Origin: Lentisphaeraceae bacterium
GTDB taxonomy: Bacteria > Verrucomicrobiota > Kiritimatiellia > RFP12 > DVOR01
Length of the DNA stretch: 28,710 nt
Direction of reading: 5' to 3'
NCBI GenBank assembly: GCA_004555175.1
Contig: SFJE01000027.1
Location: 1 to 28,710 of the forward strand
Every line of letters starts with the position of its first letter. Position 1 is the stretch's first letter. The notes under the pieces were generated by a model. That model ran no database searches. It was not told the origin of the DNA and saw nothing but the letters and a program-made list of their open reading frames with translations. Below, one piece after another: positions 22,276 to 28,710 of the stretch. The position numbers were made by a program, and so were the translations under genes.

Positions 22276-22647
22276 ATGCCGAGATTGATGGGTGTGGATG
22301 TCCCGGGCAGCAAGCGCATTGAATATGCGCTGCGGTACATCCACGGTATCGGCCCCAAACGGGCCATGGACATTGTTGAAGCGTGCAAGATCGAAATCGG
22401 GAAGAAGGCGGACGCCCTCACCCCCGACGAAATCCGCCAGATCGTTACCTACATTCAGGAAAACTATCGCGTTGAGGGCGACCTCCGCCGCGAAGTCTCC
22501 GGTAACATCCGCCGCTTGATGAGCATTGGCACCTATCGCGGCCAGCGCCACAAGCGCGGTCTCCCCTGCCGCGGTCAGCGCACCAAGACCAACGCCCGCA
22601 CCCGTAAGGGCGCCAAGAAGACGGTCTCCACCGTCCGCGAAAAGTAA
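22276..22647 (+). CDS. rpsM: 30S ribosomal protein S13
   Basis: A 123-residue S13 of the small-subunit head, contacting P-site tRNA and the intersubunit bridge. It starts MPRLMGVDVPGSKRIEYAL and contains YIHGIGPKRA (an HhH-like motif), DLRREVSGNIRRLMSIG, and the basic GLPCRGQRTKTNARTRKG tail. CGGAGAAAG precedes the ATG. Confidence 0.97.
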   Translation: MPRLMGVDVPGSKRIEYALRYIHGIGPKRAMDIVEACKIEIGKKADALTPDEIRQIVTYIQENYRVEGDLRREVSGNIRRLMSIGTYRGQRHKRGLPCRGQRTKTNARTRKGAKKTVSTVREK

Positions 22648-22665
22648 TTCCTTTAGAGAGTCTAC

Positions 22666-23151
22666 ATGAGCGAAGAAATCAAAGATCAGGCTCCCGTTGA
22701 GGAGCAGAAGCCTGCGATGAGCGAGGCTCAGGCGATTCTCGCCGGCGACACGGCCGCCCTTGCTGCTGCCGACGAAGCCGCCAAGAAGAAGTCTAAGGTC
22801 AAAGTGATGCCCGCCGGCATCGCCTTCATCCGCGCCACCTACAACAACACGCTCGTCTCCATCGCTGACGCGCGTGGCGGGGTGATCTCCTGGAGCTCTG
22901 CCGGTAAGGCCGGCTACAAGGGCTCGCGCAAGTCCACCGCCTTTGCCGCCTCCCAGGTGGCCCTCGATGCCGCCCGCACGGCCTTCGCCCGCGGAATGCA
23001 CGAAGTGGAAGTGCGTGTTCAGGGCGCCGGCGCTGGTCGCGAATCTGCGGTTCGCGCCATCCAGACCGCTGGTATTCACGTCACCTGCATCAAGGATTGC
23101 ACGCCGGTTGCGCACAACGGCTGCCGTCCCCGTAAGCGCCGGAGGGTTTAA
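22666..23151 (+). CDS. rpsK: 30S ribosomal protein S11 with N-terminal extension
   Basis: A 161-residue S11, about 30 residues longer than the usual 125-130. The core from about residue 50 is normal: AFIRATYNNTLVSIADARGG, SAGKAGYKGSRKSTAFAASQ, then VRVQGAGAGRESAVRA and the end HNGCRPRKRRRV. The extra N-terminal part is acidic and Ala-rich (EEIKDQAPVEEQK and the following helix) and has no recognised fold. The ATG at 22666 has only AGAGAG upstream. An internal ATG at 22717 (residue 18) is in frame but has poorer context. Confidence 0.95.
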   Translation: MSEEIKDQAPVEEQKPAMSEAQAILAGDTAALAAADEAAKKKSKVKVMPAGIAFIRATYNNTLVSIADARGGVISWSSAGKAGYKGSRKSTAFAASQVALDAARTAFARGMHEVEVRVQGAGAGRESAVRAIQTAGIHVTCIKDCTPVAHNGCRPRKRRRV

Positions 23152-23154
23152 GCC

Positions 23155-23760
23155 ATGGCACGTTACACCGGACCTCGTTCCAAGATCGCTCGCCGCTTCG
23201 GCGAACCTATTTACGGGCCTGACAAAGTGCTCGACCGCCGCAACTTCGCGCCCGGCCAGCACGGCCAGAACCGCCGCCGCAAACTCTCTGAGTACGGCGT
23301 CCAGCTCCGCGAAAAGCAGAAGGCCAAGTACATCTACGGGATGCTCGAGCGTCAGTTCCGCATCTTCTTCGAGCGCGCCAAGGCCAAGCAGGGCAAGACG
23401 GGTGACATCCTCCTGCAGCTCTGCGAAACCCGCCTGGACAACATCGTCTTCCGTCTGGGCATTGCGCCGACCCGCGCTGCCGCCCGCCAGCTCGTCTCGC
23501 ACCGCCACATCACGGTCAATGGCAAGGTTTGCAACATTCCTTCCTACATCGTCAAGCCCGGCGAAGCGATTGGCGTGCGCGAGAAAGACCGCACCATGAG
23601 CGTCATCGTCGATTCCCTCAAGAGCCCGCGCACGGCCGCTTCCTCGTGGCTGCAGTGGGATGAAGGGAACATGACCGGCTCGCTCCTCAGCGTTCCGACG
23701 CGTGAAGAGATCCCGGAAAACATCGACGTTCAGCTCATCGTCGAACTTTACTCTCGCTAA
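23155..23760 (+). CDS. rpsD: 30S ribosomal protein S4, zinc-free type
   Basis: A 201-residue S4, a 16S assembly initiator that in E. coli represses the alpha operon. It begins MARYTGPRSKIARRFGEPIY and lacks the N-terminal cysteine cluster, so it is the C- form. The S4 RNA-binding domain is seen at ETRLDNIVFRLGIAPTRAAA and LVSHRHITVNGK. GGAGGG at the end of rpsK is a close Shine-Dalgarno; the gap between the two genes is 3 bp. Confidence 0.97.
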   Translation: MARYTGPRSKIARRFGEPIYGPDKVLDRRNFAPGQHGQNRRRKLSEYGVQLREKQKAKYIYGMLERQFRIFFERAKAKQGKTGDILLQLCETRLDNIVFRLGIAPTRAAARQLVSHRHITVNGKVCNIPSYIVKPGEAIGVREKDRTMSVIVDSLKSPRTAASSWLQWDEGNMTGSLLSVPTREEIPENIDVQLIVELYSR

Positions 23761-23774
23761 TCCCCGTAGCCATC

Positions 23775-23801
23775 GGGCCGCGTAGATACCCTGCGCGGCC
23801 C
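23775..23801 (+). other. Perfect 8-bp hairpin in the rpsD-rpoA gap
   Basis: GGGCCGCG (23775-23782) pairs exactly with CGCGGCCC (23794-23801) around an 11-nt loop in the 63-bp rpsD-rpoA gap. There is no T-run, so a pause site, RNA stability element or attenuation site is more likely than an intrinsic terminator. Confidence 0.6.
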
Positions 23802-23823
23802 TCGTCAGAAAGGACGGAAGATC

Positions 23824-24822
23824 ATGCCGATTCGTTTGAGTCGTTTTGAAATGCCCAACCGTATCGTCCGAGACGACGCCACGGCCACCGAGACCTACAC
23901 CCGCTACACGGCCTCCCCCTTCGAAATCGGGTACGGCCGCACCATCGGAAACTCGCTGCGCCGCGTGCTCCTGTCCTCCATCGAGGGATTTGCGATTAAG
24001 GCCATCAAGCTTGAAGGCGCTGCGCACGAGTTCTGCTCGCTCCCCGGCGTCTCCGAAGACGTCACCGACATTGTCCTCAACCTAAAGAAGGTCCTCCTCA
24101 AGAGCTTCACCCGCGACACCCGCTGGATCAAGCTCTCCAAGAAGGGCCCGGGCATTGTCACGGCCGGCGACTTCGCCGTTGATAACTCCATCGAAGTGCT
24201 TAACCCCGAGCAGGTCATCGCCACGCTCGACGTGGATGGCTCGATTGAGCTCGAGGCCCTTGTTGGCGTTGGCCGCGGCTTCTGCCTGGCCGAAGGCAAC
24301 AAGAACCCCAACTTCGCCATTGGCGTCATTCCGATCGACTCGGCCTTCTCCCCGGTCACCCGCGTGAACTACGACGTGGTCAACACCCGCGTCGGCCAGC
24401 GCACCGACTACGAGAAGCTCATCCTCGATGTTTGGACTGACGGCCGCGTCTCCCCCGACGAAGCGCTCAAGACCAGTGCCGCGCTCCTGCGCCACCACCT
24501 CGATGCCTTCGTTGAAACCACCGAGAACATTCTCGAGTTCGAGACGGCTTCCAACAAGGATTCCAACGAAGTTGAGGACCTCCGCCGCAAGCTCAACATG
24601 AGCGTCAACGAGATCGAACTCTCGGTCCGCTCGGCTAACTGCCTCAACAGCGCTGACATCAAGACCGTTGGCGAACTGGTGCAGAAGACCGAAGCCGACA
24701 TGCTCAAGTACCGCAACTTCGGCAAGAAGTCCCTCACGGAAATCAAGCAGAAACTCGAAGAGATGGGCCTTGGCCTCGGCTTCAAGTTCGACCTGAACCT
24801 CCTTGACAAGAACAACGACTGA
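23824..24822 (+). CDS. rpoA: RNA polymerase alpha subunit
   Basis: A 332-residue alpha subunit. The N-terminal assembly domain (to about 230) contains YGRTIGNSLRRVLLSSIEGF (in part), and EGAAHEFCSLPGVSEDV, then FSPVTRVNYDVVNTRVGQRT. The C-terminal domain (about 265-320) has VRSANCLNSADIKTVGELV and NFGKKSLTEIKQKL, including the arginine used for UP-element DNA contact. AAAGGACGG precedes the ATG, and the rpsD-rpoA gap carries a hairpin. Confidence 0.98.
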   Translation: MPIRLSRFEMPNRIVRDDATATETYTRYTASPFEIGYGRTIGNSLRRVLLSSIEGFAIKAIKLEGAAHEFCSLPGVSEDVTDIVLNLKKVLLKSFTRDTRWIKLSKKGPGIVTAGDFAVDNSIEVLNPEQVIATLDVDGSIELEALVGVGRGFCLAEGNKNPNFAIGVIPIDSAFSPVTRVNYDVVNTRVGQRTDYEKLILDVWTDGRVSPDEALKTSAALLRHHLDAFVETTENILEFETASNKDSNEVEDLRRKLNMSVNEIELSVRSANCLNSADIKTVGELVQKTEADMLKYRNFGKKSLTEIKQKLEEMGLGLGFKFDLNLLDKNND

Positions 24823-24848
24823 TTCGCCCTTAGAAGGAACCATTCACC

Positions 24849-25262
24849 ATGCGTCACAAACGCCTTAACAAGAAGTTCGGCCGCAGCCCCGAGCACCGCG
24901 AGCAACTCATGCGGATGCTCTGCGCCGCGCTGATCCTCAACGACAAGATCACCACCACCCTCCCCAAGGCCAAGCAGGCCCGCAAGGATGCCGAAAAGCT
25001 CGTCACCCTCGCGCGTAAGGGCACCCTCGCTGCCCGCCGCCTCGCCGCCGCCCGTCTCCGCAGCCCCGAGGCCGTCAAGCGCCTCTTCGATGTGGTTGTC
25101 AAGGGCCAGGAAGGCCGCCAGGGTGGTTACACCCGCATCACCAAGCTCGGCCAGCGCCGCGGTGATGCCACCGAACTCTGCATCCTCGAGTGGACCACCG
25201 TCGCTCCCGCCGCCCCCGCGCCGGAAGCCGCCCCCGCCGAGACTGCCGAAGCCGCTCAGTAA
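24849..25262 (+). CDS. rplQ: 50S ribosomal protein L17
   Basis: A 137-residue L17 at the tunnel-exit side of the large subunit. It starts MRHKRLNKKFGRSPEHREQL, has KITTTLPKAKQARKDAEKLV, then GGYTRITKLGQRRGDA. About 20 extra C-terminal residues, rich in Ala, Pro and Glu (APAAPAPEAAPAETAEAAQ), extend beyond the common end and are probably disordered. AAGGAAC lies before the ATG. Last gene of the super-operon, followed by a terminator 22 bp on. Confidence 0.97.
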   Translation: MRHKRLNKKFGRSPEHREQLMRMLCAALILNDKITTTLPKAKQARKDAEKLVTLARKGTLAARRLAAARLRSPEAVKRLFDVVVKGQEGRQGGYTRITKLGQRRGDATELCILEWTTVAPAAPAPEAAPAETAEAAQ

Positions 25263-25284
25263 GCCGCTTCATTCGGTCCAAAAA

Positions 25285-25311
25285 GGCACCCCTCTCCGAG
25301 GTGCCTTTTTT
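25285..25311 (+). terminator. Intrinsic terminator after rplQ
   Basis: GGCACC (25285-25290) pairs with GGTGCC (25300-25305) around a 9-nt loop, preceded by an A-run and followed by six T (25306-25311). The A-run can pair with the T-run, so it may also serve the converging strand. The 195 bp from here to 25506 show no gene. Confidence 0.85.
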
Positions 25312-25506
25312 GTTGCGCTCACGCTGGCAGGCTTAAACTCTAATCAATCGCCCTGGCGGAGCGCCCCTGGCATAAAGCTAAGTCTGCCCAGGCTGAAATA
25401 TCGGATCTACGGCCTTGGCTTATAGGGAGAAGGCGGTTTGCGACGGATAAGCCCAGGGCATTCGCCACGCATCTTTGTTCGTTCTCCTCACGAGCACAGC
25501 GGCCCC

Positions 25507-27114
25507 TCATTCTCCCTCCGTTGCATGCAACAACCCCGCCAGCGTCGGCGCAATGCACAGCGCAGTCACATAGAAGAAGCGCGCGTCCCATCCAGTCAGC
25601 AGCAAAGCGGTGCCAGCTAGATAGAAGAGGAAGGGTAGAAAGAGTGGTAGTGCGCGCAAACCATGGCGGATGAGCGCGTAGGTGCCCACCACCACCCAGA
25701 GTAACGCGTAAAAGCCGGGCGTGCTGAAGAGCCAGCCAATGGGCGGACGCATAAGGGCCGTACAGAGAAAGGCGAGATCCCTCCCCAAGAGGCCGTTGGT
25801 CACGGGGATTACCTCCCACGCCGTGGCAGGAAAGGGGGCCCACGCAAGGGACGTCAAATGCAGACAAGCGGCCAGCGCAGGTTTCGGCACAGCCTTGAAG
25901 GTCTCCCAGCAGAGCATAAAAAAGGTTCTAGGTGAGACCTCTTCGTTAAGGATCTGCCCCGTGGTACGGCGGCCAGGCTGTGCTTGAGCCTTTCCGGCGA
26001 AGGCGAATTTCACCGAGTTGAAGGTCCCCTGCCACGCCTCTCGCCATTCGGCTTCTGATCCCATCTTAAGCAGCAGTTCACGCGCTGCCGGAGGCACCCG
26101 TTCGCCTTCCCGGACAAACGCTTCGCCGAGCATTGTCATAGGCAGCCCCACCGCCTCAGGAAAGGTCTGCGCCACGCGCGTCGGCTCAATGGGGCCGTTT
26201 AGCGATGTCAGCGCCCGGCGCACCCCTATGTACCCCACTAGACAGAGCAACGCTATTACCCCCACCGTTGCGGCAGCCAACCGTTGACGTACCCCTTCGA
26301 CGCAACACGGGAGCAGCACAAGCAGCGGTAGCGTTAGAAAGATGCCATTGTGCCGCAGAAAGGAGGCCATCACCACCACCGAAAGCAAGAGCACAATATG
26401 TCCGGGATGCCACAACCATCGGCCGCGCGTGTGCCACAGGTGTAGCGTGCAGATGGTCAAGGCCCACCCCGCCAGCGCAAAGGCCGTATCCTTCCACAGC
26501 ACGCGCAGGAGCAGCATGCTCCAAGGCGAGAGCGCCGCAAAGCCCACTACCACCCATACAACTACCGCGCGGTAGCCATAGCGCCGCATAAGCGTGCACT
26601 GCCAGGCACATAATCCGGCGAAGAGCCCCATCTGTACCGCCACGACAAAACTCTGCGCCCGCCATACGCGCGAGACCAGCCAGAGGCACGCTGTGTGTAG
26701 CACCGGATGCCAATCGTTGAAGCGCCCGCTGAGCACTTGTTGCCATTGGTTGTGGGTGTCGGGCGAGGTGAAGTAACCACACAACGCGAGTGAAGCCAAA
26801 TAGCCAAGCGCCACGCCCCAGAAGACTCGCCAAGGCTGCGGTAGAGGCGCTTCTCCTGCGCGTGCTTCAAACCTTATCTGTGTCAACCACCGCCAAATCC
26901 AAGCCACCCCCATTGCCACAAGCGCTAACACTATCGGCAAAAGCAACAGAGGCGGACGGCGTGGCTGCGTGCAGAGCACACTTACCGCCACCGTATACAC
27001 CGTCACGCTCACCCAAAGACCCCACGCCACCCATCGCCACAGCCGCCCCTGCGCCATGAAACCGCACAACCACACCCACAGCTCGCGCCAGGCCCCCAGT
27101 TTACTTACTTTCAT
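25507..27114 (-). CDS. Polytopic membrane protein, DUF6020/GT-C-like
   Basis: A 535-residue protein with many hydrophobic segments, beginning MKVSKLGAWRELWVWLCGF. The region FNDWHPVLHTACLWL, followed by SMLLLRVLWKDTAFALAGW and FLRHNGIF, resembles the DUF6020 group, which I take to be GT-C-like membrane enzymes acting on lipid-linked sugars; this is similarity by eye. The C-terminal third has a large soluble loop between two hydrophobic blocks. The frame stays open upstream through the oxidoreductase gene, but that part is Ser/Pro/Arg-rich shadow sequence, and the ATG at 27114 overlaps the end of the oxidoreductase by 14 bp, as in coupled operons. Probable role in surface glycan synthesis with its neighbour. 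Confidence 0.7.
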   Translation of the reverse strand: MKVSKLGAWRELWVWLCGFMAQGRLWRWVAWGLWVSVTVYTVAVSVLCTQPRRPPLLLLPIVLALVAMGVAWIWRWLTQIRFEARAGEAPLPQPWRVFWGVALGYLASLALCGYFTSPDTHNQWQQVLSGRFNDWHPVLHTACLWLVSRVWRAQSFVVAVQMGLFAGLCAWQCTLMRRYGYRAVVVWVVVGFAALSPWSMLLLRVLWKDTAFALAGWALTICTLHLWHTRGRWLWHPGHIVLLLSVVVMASFLRHNGIFLTLPLLVLLPCCVEGVRQRLAAATVGVIALLCLVGYIGVRRALTSLNGPIEPTRVAQTFPEAVGLPMTMLGEAFVREGERVPPAARELLLKMGSEAEWREAWQGTFNSVKFAFAGKAQAQPGRRTTGQILNEEVSPRTFFMLCWETFKAVPKPALAACLHLTSLAWAPFPATAWEVIPVTNGLLGRDLAFLCTALMRPPIGWLFSTPGFYALLWVVVGTYALIRHGLRALPLFLPFLFYLAGTALLLTGWDARFFYVTALCIAPTLAGLLHATEGE

Positions 27115-28612
27115 GGTATTCCTCTTCGGTGTTGACGGCCCAGAGGGCGGATTTAGGGGTGGCGGTGAGGAGGGCGCGGACGGCTTCGAGGCCACAGAGC
27201 ATCGAGTGGTCCATGTTGTTGTAGCGGTGCTGGCCGTTGCGGCCGATGCAGTAGAGGTTTTGCCAGGTGTCGAGCCAGGTGCGCACTTCGCCGAAGCGGG
27301 CGTAGGAGCCGAAGTAGGCGGGATAGGCCTTCTTAACGCGCAGGCGGACGCTCTCGAGGATGGGCGTCTCGGGGGCGAGGATGTCGATCTTGCGCAGTTC
27401 GGCAACGGCGAAGTCGATGAACGCCTGGTCGGCCATCTCCCACATCGCATCGCCTTCGGAGCAGAAGTATTCCAGGCCAATCCAGACGTGGCGCGCGGGG
27501 TCATCGACCATATACGGCGACCAGTTATTGAAGATCTGCAGGCGGCCGAGGCGGACATCGCGCTCCTGGATATAAATCCAGGTGTCGGGCACCAGCCCGT
27601 TGAGGGTGCGGATGGGCGTCTCGTTGCGGATGGCTAGGCGGTCGACAAGGAGTCCAACGGTGATGAAGTCTCGGTAGGGCAGTGCGGCGGCGACCTCGGC
27701 CACAGGTGCGGGCGGGTTCGGCATTGCGGCCACGAGGTCCTTGATTGGCATTGAGGAGAAGAGCGCATCGCACGCAATCCGCTCGTTTGCCTCGGTGACG
27801 ACGGTGCTCACCTGCCCCTGCGCGCCCTCGATACGCGTCACCTTGGCGTGCAACCGCACCTCGCCGCCGCGCTTACGAATTTCGTCGGCGAGCACCTCCC
27901 ACAACTGCCCAGGGCCTTTCTTGGGGTAGAGGAAGCTCTCAATGAGCGAGGTCTCGCGCTGGGCACCCTTGGGCTTGAGGACGTTCAAGATGGCCTTGAT
28001 GAGTGAGAGGCCCTTGACGCGTTGCGCGCCCCACTCCGGCGAAATCTGCGAGGGGTGCACGCCCCAGAGCTTTTCGGTGTAGTCCTCAAAGAACATCTCG
28101 TAGAGCACGCGGCCAAAGCGGTTGATATAGAAGTCCTCCAGACTCTTCTCCTCGCGCTTGCAGCAGGCCGCGTGGAGGTAACTCCATCCTGCGCGCCAAG
28201 TCCGCACCAGTCCCATATTCAGGAAGGTCTGCAACTTGAGGGCAATTGGGTAATCGAAGAAGTGGCGCAGGTAGAAGATGCGGCTGACGCGATCACGCAC
28301 GAGCATTACGCGCTCCTCGCGCTCGGGGTCGGGTCCGCCCGAGGCGTAGGCCTTCTCTCGTACGAGCTCTCGGTCGTCCCACGCCGGCGAACCCTGGGTG
28401 GGCATCAGCCGCGCCCACAAGTCGTTCACCTCCTGACACTTGGAGAAGAAGCGGTGACCGCCAATATCGATGCGGCACCCCTTGTGCACCGCTGTCCGGG
28501 CAATGCCGCCAATCTCGCCGCTCTCCTCAAGCACCACCACGCGCCAAGCCTCCGGCGCACGCTCCAACAACGCGAACGCCGCCGTCAACCCGGCCGGCCC
28601 CGCACCAATCAC
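27101..28612 (-). CDS. FAD-dependent oxidoreductase (UDP-galactopyranose-mutase-like group)
   Basis: A 503-residue flavoprotein. The dinucleotide-binding motif IGAGPAGL occupies residues 2-9, with the ribose-binding Glu in VVVLEE (25-30) and GEIGGIART (33-40). Family signatures follow: GGHRFFSK, FGRVLYEMFFEDYTEKLWG, and near the end NLYCIGRNGQHRYNNMDHS. Members are common in O-antigen and other glycan clusters and are usually annotated only as NAD(P)/FAD-dependent oxidoreductase. The start is GTG at 28612, with an in-frame TGA 6 codons upstream and no ATG, so the first beta strand of the Rossmann fold is shorter than usual. A TATACA (28626-28621) ends 8 nt before the GTG, which would make the mRNA leaderless. 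A frameshift near the start is the other possibility. Confidence 0.8.
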   Translation of the reverse strand: MIGAGPAGLTAAFALLERAPEAWRVVVLEESGEIGGIARTAVHKGCRIDIGGHRFFSKCQEVNDLWARLMPTQGSPAWDDRELVREKAYASGGPDPEREERVMLVRDRVSRIFYLRHFFDYPIALKLQTFLNMGLVRTWRAGWSYLHAACCKREEKSLEDFYINRFGRVLYEMFFEDYTEKLWGVHPSQISPEWGAQRVKGLSLIKAILNVLKPKGAQRETSLIESFLYPKKGPGQLWEVLADEIRKRGGEVRLHAKVTRIEGAQGQVSTVVTEANERIACDALFSSMPIKDLVAAMPNPPAPVAEVAAALPYRDFITVGLLVDRLAIRNETPIRTLNGLVPDTWIYIQERDVRLGRLQIFNNWSPYMVDDPARHVWIGLEYFCSEGDAMWEMADQAFIDFAVAELRKIDILAPETPILESVRLRVKKAYPAYFGSYARFGEVRTWLDTWQNLYCIGRNGQHRYNNMDHSMLCGLEAVRALLTATPKSALWAVNTEEEYHESK

Positions 28613-28678
28613 CCGCGAGTTGTATAATCAACCCGAAACTTTTTACCACCGTGCAATTCGTGTGGAAAAAGGGTATAA

Positions 28679-28701
28679 GGGGAAGAACGGAGTTCGTCCC
28701 C
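28679..28701 (-). terminator. Possible terminator hairpin at the window edge
   Basis: GGGGA (28679-28683) pairs with TCCCC (28697-28701) and GAAC (28685-28688) with GTTC (28692-28695), with one mismatch and a 3-nt loop. Reading the minus strand, a T-run follows after about 8 nt, so it may end a minus-strand gene lying beyond the window. The rest of 28613-28710 holds no gene. Confidence 0.35.
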
Positions 28702-28710
28702 TTACCTCCC

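Noticed and set aside
22258..24027. Minus-strand open frame of 589 codons opposite rpsM, rpsK and rpsD
   Set aside because: It covers three conserved genes plus their intergenic signals and has no domain; composition is that of a shadow frame.
27115..27558. N-terminal extension of the membrane protein to 683 residues
   Set aside because: The added part is a Ser/Pro/Arg/Thr-rich shadow of the oxidoreductase gene; hydrophobic segments begin only after the ATG at 27114.

Overview
The window is a GC-rich bacterial chromosome segment. Its core is an unbroken co-directional translation/secretion super-operon on the + strand (8281-25262), flanked by accessory genes. The host is a bacterium. My best guess is a member of the PVC/FCB side of the tree (Verrucomicrobiota/Kiritimatiellota-like). 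The reasons are fusA directly upstream of rpsJ without tuf, L2 reading DHPMGGGEGR instead of DHPHGGGEGR, no rpmD, and neighbouring cell-surface glycan genes. This is an inference with modest confidence; a 16S gene or marker-gene tree would be needed to fix it.

Left arm (1-6011): a nuclease/ATPase neighbourhood. It has a GIY-YIG nuclease with a DUF4357 tail (8-784), a convergent small HARE-HTH protein (704-1117, minus), a DUF2075 P-loop helicase-like protein with a possible nuclease motif at its N-terminus (1230-3368), and a minus-strand pair made of an 81-residue charged protein (5766-6011) and a tandem AAA+ ATPase (3557-5734). The mix resembles mobile restriction/defence islands, but no complete known system is recognised.

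Gap and glycan remnant (6012-8070): a 380-bp gene-free stretch holds two GC-rich hairpins and four head-to-tail copies of a 22-bp palindromic repeat. It abuts a truncated, apparently frameshifted family-2 glycosyltransferase. Upstream of that is an intact GT-B-like glycosyltransferase. The divergent gap 8071-8280 carries promoters for both directions.

Super-operon (8281-25262): fusA, rpsJ, rplC, rplD, rplW, rplB, rpsS, rplV, rpsC, rplP, rpmC, rpsQ, rplN, rplX, rplE, rpsN (zinc type), rpsH, rplF, rplR, rpsE, rplO, secY, adk, map, rpmJ, rpsM, rpsK, rpsD, rpoA, rplQ. It fuses the S10, spc and alpha operons. rpmD and infA are missing from their usual places. Control elements I can see are a TTGACA/TTATCT promoter and a boxA-like leader before fusA, a strong intrinsic terminator between rplO and secY, a promoter with a perfect inverted repeat in its spacer before rpmJ, hairpins in several intergenic gaps, and a terminator after rplQ. 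The EF-G is unusual in domain IV and in codon use, so it may not be the main translocase.

Right arm (25507-28612, minus): an FAD-dependent oxidoreductase of the UDP-galactopyranose-mutase-like group, followed with a 14-bp overlap by a polytopic DUF6020/GT-C-like membrane protein. This is probably surface polysaccharide or lipid-linked sugar metabolism, converging on the end of the super-operon.
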